64,000 nt of DNA from Cinnamomum chago (taxonomy: Eukaryota; Streptophyta; Magnoliopsida; Laurales; Lauraceae): contig CP142452.1 in the NCBI GenBank assembly GCA_038049695.1, forward strand, positions 108,633,001-108,697,000, given 5' to 3'. The first letter of the stretch is position 1. Each line of letters opens with the position of its first letter. The notes beneath the pieces were generated by a model. That model saw only the letters and a list, made by a program, of their open reading frames with translations. It was not told the origin of the DNA and made no database searches. Shown here in pieces: positions 37,601-51,343 of this stretch. A program made the position numbers and the translations under genes.

Positions 37601-40600
37601 CCCAATATACTTGGAAAAAGACTTTGATGATGATGACGATGATTACTATAAATCTTAAACCACACACGTACTTGCTTACATGTTATATTTATGTTAAAAG
37701 GCCAGGTGCATGAGTCAAATCTTGGTAACCAAGGCCCAAACCAAGCCTAGCCTGAGTTCTTGCAGGCTTTAAAACTATGAACCGAGCCTGACCCGAATCT
37801 AAACAAACTCTGCTCTTGGGTCATGTCGAGCAGGTTGAGGGTAACTGGGCCACATGGGCTTAGAGAAAAATAAAATGGACAAAAACATATTCACATCTTC
37901 TGCCTTTGTTGAAAATTGATTGCTGGTGCTTTGTCTCATTCAATCCACTTCTAATTCAAAGTTGAAGGAGTTAAAAAGGATTTCTCTTGGTGCAAGTACC
38001 TTTCCATCTGGCCAACACTTGACCTGATTTTGCACGAGTTTATTCGGACGCTGTCGGGGAGAATTTTGAATTCCCAAATGCTGTACTCTCAGCATTTTTT
38101 TTCAATCCTCCTGTAAATGATTTCAGAATTTAGAATACTAAGATTTTTTTATTTTTTTTAGCCATAAGAGGGTTTCCAACTTTTTAGGCTGGACTAATCC
38201 CTCCAGACTCATAGGGAAGTCGAGTAAACTCTCATGTAACCTCAGTGTGGTAGTGCAGTTTCGAACCTACAATCTCCAAGTATAAAATACTAAGACTTTA
38301 ATAAGATTCTTAAAGAGTGATAATTCAAAATGCTAGATTTTTAAATTTTTAATAGTTAAATAAGAAATCCCAAATGCTCCATAGCTAATATTTCTATTAT
38401 AAATTCCCAATGAATGAGACTTGAATTGAAATTCCTTGGTATAGATGCCTCCCAAGGGAAGATAGGACAAAATAAACCAAAAGTAAAACTTGTCAGTCTC
38501 ACTGATGATCAAGGTGGTTTGGTTTTCTCCTGCTTAACACTCCCTCCATCCCCCACTGCCTATCAATATCAATATCAATTAAGCATGGGTGGTCAAGCTA
38601 GTCTAGAGCATGAGTGTATCCCACAATCAGACTCGGCCTCACATTAGATAAATCAAGTGGGAGTTTTAAGTATGTAATTAATGTAAGGTTGATCAGTCTA
38701 ATGAGAATCTTCAGTTGAAAAGATGGTTTCCATTCACTTTATTTTAGAAGGCTGAAATGTGAAAGGATCCAGATTCCAGACATGCGTCATATGCCAATGG
38801 AATTCCAAATTTGCAATTTGTAGTCATCCTTCGTCATAATCATATGATTATTATTAGATCAACGCATCTGATTGTCTCAATAGAAACGTAGTGATGGCCC
38901 TTTAGTCAAAACAATTGGATCAGGCCACCATTTTTTGCTGGTCCTATGTGAATTATATATATACTTCTGATACGCTATTCATTAAGGCTGTCGATGGGCC
39001 TGAATCTGTGTCTATTTGGGCAGGCCTGGATAGTATTTGGGACCGATAGATCAAACCCGGATACATTTTTTTTGTTCCAAAATTCTTAACATGCTAGACC
39101 CTGGTTGGATTTTAGCTTGTCGGGTTCTTATTAGGCCCATTCGTATTTAGATGCTTTAACAAAATGATATTAACAAATAACCTACCTACATCGTATAGAA
39201 AAATGAATATTTTTGTGGTTTGGACCCAGATTTGGTCAAAATGTCATAATGGACTTCAAACGGGTGGGCTCAGGCCTGCCCATTTAGCATACACACAGTT
39301 CAAGCACTGGGGTCTGTATCAGCCCTAGAACCACGCTTGGTCTGTGTGGCCTGAATCCAGCCTCGACAGTAAGAAGATGTTTGTGGGCCCATTGACTTAT
39401 GGGAGGCCCATTGAGTGATACGGACGTGAAATTCACTTCAGTTACAGTATACATCCAATGATTCATAGTTTTCGCAAATTACTCAAAATCTATGATGAAT
39501 CAAGTTATGAAATTTGGCCCCCCATAGCCGTTTTTGTAAGACTGGATCAAGATCCATGTGTTCCAACTAGAGGATCCGCATCTGGAATGGACTACAGCAG
39601 TGAATTGAACGAGGGGTGTTTTGAAGAGTCTCTAGAGCCCATAACTTATTTCCGTTTTGAGAGCCTCCTTTTATGCTTAATGGGTCTACTTTGAGGTCCA
39701 TTGATCTGAACCTACTTGTAGATTCAAAGGTCTATATGAGGCCCATAACTATTGATCTGAACACATTCACATGAGCCCCACTTCTTCATTCAGACCCCAG
39801 ATTCAATCCGAACATTATCCTTTTAGGTGATTCCGGGCCTGATTAAATACAAAGGACCCAATTTGAAACAGAGCGATCCATACATGCATGTCTGGCCCGA
39901 CCATGATGAATGGACCAGACCGGACCGCCATGATATGTTAGCCGAATGGATCACTTGGGAAGTGTTCAGTAGACTACTCAACTTTTCCATCTCTTGAAGG
40001 GTCATTCGACTAACAAATCCCGACGGTCTGGTCCATTCATCATCTGGGCCACAGGCAGTGTGTGGATTGTTCTTTTTGAAGGCAACTTTGGCCCACCTGA
40101 TGAGTTAAATGTGCCTCATTTAACTTCGGTTGCTGAGTTCAATGTATACATTACATCCTGTTGGTCCGAGTCTAGTACGCATGATAAGATCCAAGCCAAA
40201 ATAAAGCCCGACCCAGCATCTGCTTCAGTTCCAGCCTTTTACATTAAGACCAGGCTCGAACCAAACCCAAAGAAAGGACAGTAGTAATGACTATTGAAAA
40301 TAGATGACGCATATAGTTTGGATTCAAACCACCAAAATGCATTTTTTTTTTGGCCCACATGTGGACACAATGTCTTGGGTCATACACTTGCAAAGCTGCC
40401 TGGCCTGGGGTTGAATGCATCAGAACTTGGAATAGGGTGAACTGAATATTAGTCCAATTAGATGACCCTGGCCCTTAGTTTCAGGGGCTCAAAAGGCCAC
40501 TGGCTTTTTTTAGGCATTTGAACACTTCTAATGGAAAAGCCACGATCATACAATGGATATGGTTATGGAATACAATTAGAGTTGAGTAGTTTTGGAGAAG

Positions 40601-41044
40601 TGGGAAGCAGAATCCAATTTTTTGACAGGTCTCTGTGCAATGGACTACATTTGAGCATTTATGTTAATGAGTGAGGAATATTCTCTTGAACAAGCCATTT
40701 GGGTGACTAATTGTGGGCGAGGATCTAGTGCGGCCCACCTACGATCCTATCCCCTATCTGGTGGGAGCCCATTTAAATCAGCAGCTTCAAACAGGGGCTG
40801 GCGAGCCAATGTCTTGGAGTGTGTGTGTGTGTGTTTTGGATCGGGCTTCAGGCTTTTTATCACTTAATCCAAACCCAGCCCAAAAGTTAAACGGGCACAA
40901 ATTTTTACTCCAGGCAGAGCCCAAATACTAAAACATAAGGTCCAACCCCACCCAAAGCAAACTGGGCCCATGTCAGGCTAGGGCTGACCCAAACAATAGC
41001 ACCCCTACGTTTGGTGTCTCTGACCAACCGCGCTATAGCTGGGG
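28646..41044. other. Gene-poor intergenic region, decayed repeats
   Basis: No exon with a recognisable domain in either strand. Content is AT-rich DNA with islands of degenerate CCCAACCC/GGGTCGGG words (about 29800-29900, 37320-37450, 37730-37860, 38990-39410, 39830-40260, 40865-41000). There is a G-box pair near 31400-31440 (ACACGTGT, GCACGTGC), several homopolymer runs and a possible LTR relic listed separately. Confidence 0.45.
29380..29900. mobile_element. Possible LTR-retrotransposon LTR relic
   Basis: The segment contains TAGTAGTTCGGTCGGTGCGA followed by CCTACGTCCAC and, further on, GAGGTTACAAAGT and TTTTATACACTTCCCCC. This word order is familiar from LTRs of plant Copia-type elements (GGTTCGGTC..CCTACGTCCAC). 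No paired LTR, primer site or polyprotein was found nearby, so a solo or truncated LTR is the most that can be said. Confidence 0.3.
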
Positions 41045-41164
41045 ATCATGATAGATGATTTTGTGCCATTTACCTTGGAAAGGGGTGTGGAAGGTAAATG
41101 GATGATCATGATAGATGATTTTGTGCCATTTACCTTGGAAAGGGGTGTGGAAGGTAAATGGATG
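41045..41164. repeat. Perfect 60-bp tandem duplication carrying a hairpin
   Basis: Positions 41045-41104 and 41105-41164 are near-perfect copies (essentially identical over 60 bp). Each holds an 11-bp perfect inverted repeat, CCATTTACCTT ... AAGGTAAATGG (41066-41076/41091-41101 and 41126-41136/41151-41161), around a 14-base G-rich loop. Confidence 0.9.
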
Positions 41165-44100
41165 ACCATCCACAGCCTCAAGGGTTATTTGTGCAATAAA
41201 AAAGATTGTGTCGTGGAGAAGTAAATTGTTCTTATTTTACTATTTCCTTGTTTGGTCCAACAGATTTTCGTGGAAAGGGTCAAAATGTTCAGTTTTTTTC
41301 TCTCAATGGAGAGGATTCCAATTTCTTATGAGTGGGATAAGATTATGAAATTCCTTTACACCGGGAAAACCGAAATGGGAGAATCCAAAATCATTTTGTT
41401 GCGCAAACAAGTCCAAAGCACTCATAGCCATGAAGAATCGAATAGGAACATAAATCACCACAAGAGATAATTGTTGTGTGCAATTTGATCCGAAGAATGT
41501 TGGATACATTGAAAATGACACAAGTGCGAGCAAGAACACTGATAGGGGCATTGTTGATTGAATATGAGGCCATTGAAATAGAGAGGAAGAGAAATAATGT
41601 CTTAGCTATGATATCATTCATGCCAAGTTCTTCATTAATTGTCCTTTAACATAAATGTGAGGAGGCTGAAGATGCATTATTATAATGTATTTTATTGTTA
41701 GTCATATGTACAATCCAAAGTGATATGAGTTTAGAATTTCAATAGATATACAAAGTTAAAGGGATGAGAGAGAGCCAGTGGAATCTTCTAATCATGTTTA
41801 TTATATTATGATATTATCTTAATCCTTTAAACCTTATGTGATGGGAGACAACCTACGGTCCTACACACTTGACTTTTCGTATAAAGTAGTTCTTCTTGTT
41901 TTCCAAAAGGTGTTGTATGCACGCGCGCATATATATATATATATATATATTTCAATTGTTTCAAAAATCGTCATAAACATATTAAGACCTGAATCCTAAT
42001 CCCAATAATCTTTACATTTCCATAATTTCTACTAAAGCATTCTTCTTTACATTTTTCACAACTAAATCCAGTGTTTTTTTCTACTTGGGAAAAATTAAGA
42101 CAAGTCTAAATTACACTTTTGTGTTCCCTCCTTCAGTCCTTCATCTTATAAATGCAGCTCATTTGTGGCGCGTTTGTTTGATGCAATTAGAATTGTAATT
42201 TCTATCCAAATATGAATATCCAAAAATAATCATGAAATGACCTCTTTTAATGTAGATGTAATCTTCTTCTTTTTTTATGGCAGGTGAAATCAATAGGAGA
42301 TGAAAAATGAATACCCAAACCATTATCTTGGTTAATCAATACTTAAAAAGTCTTGTGGTCTCATCTATATCTCCACCTTATATCATCTACCTATCACATC
42401 ACATCAATCAGCCCCCACTTCTTTAATAGTTTTCGGTGAAACTCATTTTACCATGAATTCTTATTTCTTCGATTTTCAAAAGTTTTATACAAACTACCAG
42501 CCCTTGGGGTCAATCCAATTCCAAAAAATACCTACCCATGAGTGGATAATCATCTGCTTATATTCATCAAACCTGAACAGTTCATCGTACCTGAACAGTT
42601 GATAGAAGAGTTCGGTTTTGAGATCCTTAAAACATAAGTCAAGAACAATATTATGAGAATAATTCTCTCTATAATGAGACCTTATTATCTCTCTTGTTAC
42701 AGTCTGTAGCAATCATGAAAGAAACTGAGATTCCAAGTAGCCTTTTTTCCTCCCTAGCTAACAGCTGCTGGATCATTTAATAAGAGACCAAGCAGCTTTT
42801 CATGTCAACCAACCCAAAGAGCATCCGATGCTATGCTGAGAACATCCCAAATTTCGCTGTTTTTTAATTGGGGTACATCGACTTGTACATATGGTCTTTG
42901 TAGATATGGAGAGAAGCAGGAGAAATGAGTTGGAGATTTTGTTGACTCGGGTTTTACTGGTATAGACTTTAGACCTAAGGGCTATTTAGGCTATGGCATC
43001 AGGTCACATCACAGGCCACAGGGTTGGAGACAGAAGAGCAAATGCTCCGTATATTCTGTACAAGAATTCCAGACTGGAAGATCGATTGCTTTTCCTACTT
43101 GGGAATTATTGTATTCTCATTTTTCTAATCCCATGAATCATGATTGCTTTGCTAAATACATTCCAGCACACTTCACATGCACCCCCACCCAATTGGACCC
43201 TGCCCCCATTGGCCCCACACCTCTCTCTCTCTCTCTCTCTCTCTACTCCTGATGTGCTGTGTCTTTCCTCTTATCTCCTCTTAATTTTGCTTGCCATTTT
43301 TAATGCTATGACTTTGAACTTTCAGCACCCCTATCATGAATAATCTATTTTGTGCCACAGGCCCACAGCCCTGCCACTTGAGGCTCTATCAGTTTCACTT
43401 CATTATATTTCATTTAATAATAGTTGAGAGTTTTTTGATAGTGTGTGAATGAGATTTTCATTATGCCTGCACCAGATTACGAAACTTCAATTGTAACAAA
43501 GAGAACTGGTTATATCAGGAAGATAGATGACTTTGAGCCTAGGCTTAGATATATATATGCTCAAATGTGCAACCCTGCCTTATATATATCCAACATGGTG
43601 AAGTGTGTATTTTTACAAATGAGATGATCTTTTATGCACATGGGCTGGATCTTAATCAAAGCACATGACCCGATAACTAAATGGGTTAGGCTTTGACAAG
43701 CTCCATCATGGCCCATTCGAGACTACAAACACCTGTAGCCATGCACACCCAAATATGGATTGGTCCAGCAAAACAAATAAATAAAGGATGCGGATTGTAT
43801 ATTTTTTGGAAGGGCCATCTAAGGAAAACACTGCCCACAACATTTATATTTTACAGGAACCACTTTGAAGGGTGGTGTCATTGAATTGTGTTGGCGTATA
43901 ACTACAGGTAATGTGTACATATGCAATCTAGTTACATTCATTTTTACTCATAATTTAAAAGTTGAAAAAAAAATCTAATCTTAAAGTTAAATGTGTCAAC
44001 CTTAATCCTTAGTTAATCTGTTGAATTAGAGTTCAAGGTCAAATTACAATTTCTCAATTCAAGCATCCTGCCTATCAGATTGGTGAATCAAAACCTTAAA

Positions 44101-45038
44101 TTTGAAAGGCAGACACCAAAGGAAGCCACTTACATGATTTATCAATCCTAACAATCTGGTCAAAATCAAGTTCACCCTCCTACTTTCTTATACGTTGTAT
44201 TTCGGGCATAGTTTCACGTGAATACAGTTCTGTCTCTGTGTCCCAATTAAATCCCCATATGACATCTCCCAAATGGAGTCCCATGCCACCTACTTTAATC
44301 AGCTACTCGATTTTTCATAGGGATATATGCCCTTGCCTGTCTACACACGCCACTCATAGTTATGTTCAAACAATAACTAGTGTATTAATGATCCAAGTTT
44401 CCATCCATCTACATCCAAGCAGTTGCTCTTTAATTATCTCCATTCCTACTGAAATTATCTGATCAATGTCAGTTGCAGTTTTGTTAGCTTAGCTACAACT
44501 ACAAGGCATTTTAATTCTTTATGATATGAACATGACAGTGGGACAGATCTGAGATGTTGCTGCAAAGGCCAAGGCCAACCCTCCAAAACTACCTATAAAA
44601 AGAGGTAGATATTTGTAAAGCAGAAAAGGTCTTGTCTCATATGTTGTCAATGGTCAAGTGATTAGAGGGAATTGAAGTAGACAATTGACTACAAAAGCAT
44701 TAAATTGTTTTAAATTAAGTTTGTTTTGGATGACTAACAATTATTACTAAGGAGGACTTTTACAAACAGACGTAATTATAGAACACAGTTTTAGATAGAG
44801 AATCATTCATTGTTTAACCTTTATGTTGGTCTTGATTAGTATTAATTAATTCACCGAACCCACTTCTATAAGTGGACGAGTCTGGACCACCAACCCCAAA
44901 TATATTTCATGTGTTCATTAAGCATGTTTTGTTTTATGTAAAGTAGGATGATATGATTAGCGAGTCATACTTTCGGCATCTTTATTGCTTTCTCTCTCTA
45001 TGGGGGCAATGTTGGTCTACTAGTCTAATTGGATTAGT
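41165..45038. other. Intergenic, no gene seen
   Basis: No recognisable exon. Microsatellites include (TA)n at 41930-41950 and (CT)n at 43221-43244. The rest is AT-rich unique or highly decayed sequence. Confidence 0.45.
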
Positions 45039-45300
45039 ATCACTTGAGGACCTCGAGAACGGCTCTTTATGTGAGTGGTAAGGAGCAAAAGTTCTCACCT
45101 AACTACACAGAGTTTTAACACTATATATGCCTCCATTTCTATATGCATAGGCTTTCTTCCTACTCTCGTGTGGGCTCTCTACCTACGTGAGTGAGAGCCC
45201 CCTTTCCATATGAGTGAGATGTCTTCTTGTGTGTGTGAGGTCTCTCTTAAATCTCATCTTTCTTAGTTGGGGTAAAAAAAAAAAAATCACTTGAGGACCT
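45039..45300 (+). mobile_element. Probable SINE with 15-bp target duplication
   Basis: The same 15 bases, ATCACTTGAGGACCT, occur at 45039-45053 and 45286-45300. The 232-bp insert between them ends in a 13-base A run directly before the second copy, as expected for a poly(A)-tailed retroposon. It has no coding capacity. A pol III A box may lie in ATGTGAGTGGTAAGG near its 5' end, but a clear B box was not found, so the SINE family is unknown. A short truncated LINE end is the alternative. Confidence 0.7.
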
Positions 45301-48300
45301 ATGAATTGTGGGCACGTGTGTGAAACTAAGTGCCAACACCAATTAACCATGACCGTATTGGCAAAATTGATTACATTTATTTATTTACCCATGATCACTT
45401 CTTTCTTAGTATAATTATGGCATGGATACTGGCAACCCACTCCATATAAGTATCTATGTAGATCTGTGTGATCAACTAAATCAACACATTACTACTTAAT
45501 TTGTAAAATCAACACCACACAATTATATAGAGTGGTCAGGATCACGTTTCCTCTCTTTTTCGGAACTAGAAATCATTCTTCAGAAACCGAAAGTTGAGTT
45601 CACTTGTGCTACCATTTGGGAGTCATAGGAGTTTTACCTAACTTTTCTCTTGGCCCAGATGGTTTATTCCAACCCAAATGATGGGGAACTCTCCCGTTAG
45701 GAGGAAAAAAAAAGACCAGTGAGCTCACAGCCCATGTTCTTACACAAATTTCATGAATCATAAGCGGAGATTTTTCTTTTAGTTTTTCCTCTATTGGTAC
45801 GACACAAGGAGTGGGAGGGGGAGATTTTTTTTTTTTTTTTGGGGAAAAAGCTGTTAAGGGCCGAGGGTGCTTTTGTAAAAAGCATGAATATATTTGGGTG
45901 TTACTCACAAAAAGGAAAAGAAAAAGGTAAAGTGCATGCATGACGCTGCCACGTTTCGTCGTTTAGCTCCAGGTTACGATCTCGTTCCAGATTTCCACTT
46001 ATTTATTGCTCACGTGCGGGCCTGCTTCGTGTCGCCGACTCTTTCAACACATCGTCCCGACTCCTATATACACAGTAAAATAGCTGTCCCGTGAAAGCTC
46101 TTAAATTTCTCTGCGGGAAGTTTCATCTTGATCTTTTTCTGGGACTCTCCTAAATTTCATGGATATCAGCGCATAATGAAGGCATTGATTTGAATATCCT
46201 CAACACTTGTTTTTTGAAAAACAGTTTTCATTTTATTGTATTTGGGAAAAATAATACAAATATATGGAGCAATTTTGCGAAGGCCCTCGTAAACAATCCA
46301 AGTTTGGAAAGGATGGGGTGTTTGTTTGGATATATGATTAGCAGGAATTTCATATGTTAAAAGTTTCTGACCCGATTGATTTGTAAGATTTTAAGAATTA
46401 ATCTTCTTAGATTTTTCACTTTTGCCTTATAGATAAATGTCTAAATTTTAGCTTGAGGTGCTAGAAAATTTGTGAATTTAATTAGGACACATTATTTAAG
46501 AAATTTATAAGATTTTTTTGTAAAAGGAATTCTCAAATATGCCCTTAAGAAGTGGGCATTAGAAAAAGTTAAAGAATACTGAATGTTGCTGATCATTTAT
46601 GATCTTAATTAGACCCCACAAACTACCAACATTCTATAGACTTGATTAATTATACATGATTAATACTTGAAGTCGTTTTATATTTGATGGGCTAATGAAC
46701 TCTATCAATTATAAGTTAGATAAGTTTGAGGAGAGCTTAAAATTATAATTATACTTTGTTAACCGAACTTGTCAATAGGGTGTAAATGAGCCAAATTGAG
46801 TTGAGCTTGGCCATGCTCAAACTCAAGCTATACTGCTCACCACTTGTGCTCAGGTAGCAGTGTAGAGCTTGAATTGAGCTTGAGAAGCTAAGATTAAGAC
46901 CGTTTTCTTTTCACTTTATAAAGCTTCAACTAAGTTTAAGTTGAGCTTAAGATTATGAAAAAAGAGCTGAGGAAAGGTTTGTGTTTAGCACTGGTTGTGT
47001 TTCTTTGGTAGAAATATACCTTAGGTATATGATTATTATTAACTTAATTGAGCTTGAAATCGAGCTTAATTACATTCAAATTTCGTCAAAGTCAAGTCGA
47101 GCTGGCTTGACTTGTTGGCGGCCCTGCTATAACACCCATAGATATAACTAATCCCATCATGTCACCTTCCACTACTTACCAACTACAAGAAGAAGACATA
47201 TTTTCTTTAGTTATCTTTGCAGGGGCCATGTTACTTGTTTTATTTTGTCTTTTACTGCTGTTCATGAACAGGGTTATTCAATAGTTATTTATCACTGGAG
47301 CCACTTTTGTGACATGCAAATCAATGAATGGGGGATTACCTTCTCAGTACTTGCAACAACTTTATAAGACTTTTGATTAGCAGGTATCCAAAACTCTTGC
47401 TGATTGGGTTCCTTACCTTGTCAAGCAGTCAATTGTCAGTTTAATGACTCTTTAACAACATTGACTACATGCGGTTTGTCATATTGGTTGACAGCACTCA
47501 TTAGCAGCAGTTCTTGCGGCATGTACATGCCCCAATAAAAAAAAAAATAAGACAAAAGCCATGGGGTGTAGGATACTAAATACAGGAGTGGAGTGGGTTG
47601 GGATAGGACCCACCACTCTCTCTGTTTTGTCATTCCGAGTGTACCATGCTTTGTTTTGATTTGAATTTTTTAGAATAAAGCTATTTCAGCCAGCTTAAAC
47701 AAAGTGATGGGGATTGGCATGCGTTTGATCCTATCCAATTTGTCCCGGGAAAGGTTTAGAAGCCCACTTAGGAAGAGAATATGGGTAAGGAGACTCCCCG
47801 TGTGTATATGAAATGGTTTTATGAGAGTAAGGGGATGGTCATATATATTTAAATAATTGACATTGGATATGAATCCAATAGTTTCGTCTTATTCTCATAA
47901 TAGTACGGGAGTTACTCTTATATATATACTTAACAACTAGTTAATGACAATAAACTATTTTATAGGACCTTTCATTGTCAATCCCACCCTCTTCACACTC
48001 ACTAGCCTCTCATGAATACTACAAGTTTAAATTAGACACTTCTCCAACCATTATGCCCTCGAAACGATGATACCCTCCAAAATCATTCAACTTCTTTCCC
48101 ATACATAAGGGGTTAAGATGGTTTATTATAGCTGATACCTTGCCCTGTTTTGACTGATATGCTCAGTAGTGTTGTCTCTCCTATCGTCCAGGAGAATACA
48201 ATACATGTCGAATTACAAAAAAACTAGTAATCCATGCATGTGCAGTCATGTAGGAAACGGACATATATCAACCTTCAACAAAATGTTTTGGACTCATAAA

Positions 48301-48780
48301 TGCTGTCACAATAAATGAAAGAGTACTTTCCAAAAATAAATGAACAATAATGCACCTTGACCGACATATGGATAATTCAAAATATTTTATTAATTTAAAT
48401 CTCATCCCCTCTAATTATATAGTCTCAAATTTCACTCTAATAGAATTAAATCCCACCACAAGTTTAAACACACAATTGAAAATATGATTTTGCACAAAGA
48501 TAATATTAATTATATTTCTATCGTGTCTCAATCAGAAACCAAGACCCACTCTAATGAACATAAAATTTAAAAATAACTGCAAGAGACTAGAACATCATTA
48601 TTATAGTTCAAAAACTTTAATATAATATCTTAAAACTTAGGTTTCTTTTATAATAAACACTAGTTAAGACTCTATTTATACTTATTTGTTTTCATTTCTA
48701 TTGGAATTTACAATGCTATTTTTAAGTTTCAGCAAAAATTGAGAATAGCGTGAAAATATCAGGAAAGTACCGTTTTAGTT

Positions 48781-48796
48781 AGATATCGCGATATCT
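48781..48796. repeat. 16-bp perfect palindrome
   Basis: AGATATCGCGATATCT reads the same on both strands. No further symmetry extends from it. It could be a protein-binding site or a relic of a repeat family. Confidence 0.6.
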
Positions 48797-50354
48797 CTGA
48801 GCAAACGATATCACGGGTATTTTGTGACAGTGCTTTGACAACCTAATTCATAGATTTAATGGGGTACTCGCGTAGATCCCGATTTGTGTGCATTAATCGC
48901 CGATTCTGCGCATGATGTACCTGACACAGTTGACCCATTGACTCCCCGCAATTGCCTGCCTCTCTGTCTCGCAACTTGTGCCGTGCTTTTATCGATAACC
49001 TAATAACAGGAAGGAAAGCAAGATACCTAAATTGCCCTTGCCTTCCCATGTTATATTTCCTATTATAACATTATCATCAATAATCAAACCCTTGCAATGT
49101 CATCACCAACCTCACCAGCTTGTAAGGGCACATTTGTATTGCCCATTTTGTAGAGAAGGATGTGTTTTTCTATGAATTTTTTTTTTTTTTTATGTATTTG
49201 GTGCTGTAGTTTTTTGTGGGACTATTTTTTTGCCACGTCAACTTTTTCCTTTCCACGCATGAGAATGGACTTCCGGTGGTATGGAAACTCCATTTTCACG
49301 GAAAACTGACCTCTCATTTCCTCACTCCAACCCCTACTTCACACGGCCACCCTCTTTCTTCTCCCTACCCTCCTAACCTCACCCACCCCACGCACATACA
49401 AACCCACCCACCTAGTACCAGTAGTTTTCACTAAAGAAATTAACAGCTGCACCAAACATCATTAGCACCAATTCATCAACGAAAAATTTCTTACAATTTT
49501 TGAGATATTTAACAACCATAGAATTTACTGATGTGGCAATTTCATCTTTTGATGAAAGTTACTTCTACACACAAATGTGTCATAAATTAGTTTTCATCTG
49601 GGTGGTTTAAGATTTTACTACATGAGGCTATCCAAAAAATAAGGATATATATTTTGAGTGATTCGATTTTTAATATGTCAGTTTCATTATAGAGGTTCAC
49701 TTGTTTCACTAAAATTATTTTGAAGGAGATGCTGAGGATCCGAACCAGGTAGATCTAAAATTAGACCCATCCATCCATCTTTGGTCATCAATATGGTTAG
49801 ATGGCTCGGGATGGTAAACAAATAGATGGATGTTTTGGTTTTGCTTGGTCCATTTAGATAGACTTGAGGGGCAAAGTAGGTAAGTGCTCAAATCTTATGA
49901 GTCTTATTTGCATAGCGGTTAGAGCAGATTTGAAGTGGGCCCCACATGCATGTGCGTGTGGATGGGTTACATTGGACCGACACCGCCATCATTTGTACAA
50001 TTTTAGGTAGCTCTATATTGATTGGACATTTTAGGTGTGTCCACTGCACATGTAATTAAAGGTTATTTTAATTAATCATTTATTTTAAATAATGTGGACA
50101 TTGAATTGAGTAACACTGAGGAAGTGCTTGTCGGGGGAACACAGGAGTGTCATTATGAACATTAATTTCAGATAAAGAAATGGATAGAAGGCTCTTTAGA
50201 AGTAACCTTAAATTTTTATTTTTTTTATCAAAATTTACTTTGCAAAACTCTGACGAATTTTCAACTTAATTCAAAAATCCCTCAACTAAATTTCCCCAAT
50301 TCCCTACAGGCATGTTATGAATCCTCAAATTTGATATCAAATGAAATTTATCCT

Positions 50355-50513
50355 ACCATTGAATTGGTCATTTAATGAAACTATAATATTGAATATGCAT
50401 AACTCCTTATTGATTGTAAAAGAGGTCCCACCGTTGAATTGGCCGTTTAATAAAAACTATGATATTGAATATGCATAACTCCTTATTATTACAATGATTG
50501 TAAAAGAGGCCCC
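50355..50513. repeat. About 75-bp tandem duplication
   Basis: Units 50355-50429 and 50430-50513 share TTGAATATGCATAACTCCTT and GATTGTAAAAGAGG. The second has about 9 extra bases (ATTACAAT region). Divergence is modest. Confidence 0.85.
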
Positions 50514-51336
50514 CCTGTTCATCTTAGATCTCTACACATATGGATTCATCTAAACAATATGTTTAGACTCTTACAACTCACAATATATCAGTTAAGATTA
50601 TTAAATAAGAAATTGGTAAAAAAGCCACAAGAAACCAAACCCCACGTCTAATGGCTACTCGCCCCATTATGACTCAGCTCATTAAGGTCACAATGTGTCG
50701 TGAGTGAGATTCTGAGTTTTGACTCAATTCGGAATCTTATGAGGCTCTACTTTGCGAGAAATTCTAATTGAAATAAGTTGAACTCTAAAGCCTACAATCA
50801 CATTTTTTTCTATCAAACCGTCAATCTTGCGGTGAGAACAACTTCCAATAAAAACATAATATGGGATAATTTATTCACATGATAGATAGGGATTTTATTT
50901 TGAGCGGCAGTGCTACTGACTCATGCAAGATTTGTTCTCCTTGGTCAAAGCCTCACAACATCTGGCCTAATCGGCTCCATTACGAAGCTACTGATTGATA
51001 CTAACTAACAAGAAATGTCGTCAACGAAGCAGGTACAAAAGGTCGAAAGCTACTACTTAAACAAGGGGCAGTTTCGTAATACATGGCGAAAACAGGGGCC
51101 ATTTGGTCAGTCCATAGCCAAATATCTATCCCCGCCACTTTCATCTGCTGCTCATTGAAGAGTGTCTGATTGGAGCTTCTTTCACTTGTCACTCCCTTCC
51201 GAAACTTCCATATCATTCTCTTCTTCTCCGGTTCCGTTACGTTACGTTCTCATCCGTTATTTCCTCTAAATCTCTTCTAAATCTCTCATCTGCAATCCAA
51301 CCCGTTACTCTTCCATCTTCATCTGCTTCAGCTTCT

Positions 51337-51343
<7 letters not shown>

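Larger units (their letters stand above)
45301..51250. other. Intergenic, no gene seen
   Basis: No recognisable exon. A GC-richer patch at 45930-46085 has a G box (CACGTG at 46013-46018) and a TATA-like word (CCTATATACAC near 46062), and could be a lone promoter-like stretch. Other content: a 16-bp palindrome at 48781-48796 and a tandem duplication at 50355-50513. Nothing more could be assigned. Confidence 0.4.

Noticed and set aside
46312-46555. Second Tourist-like MITE (GTTTGTTTGGAT ... CAAATATGCCCTTA)
   Set aside because: The inverted ends match poorly and TTA is absent on the left side.
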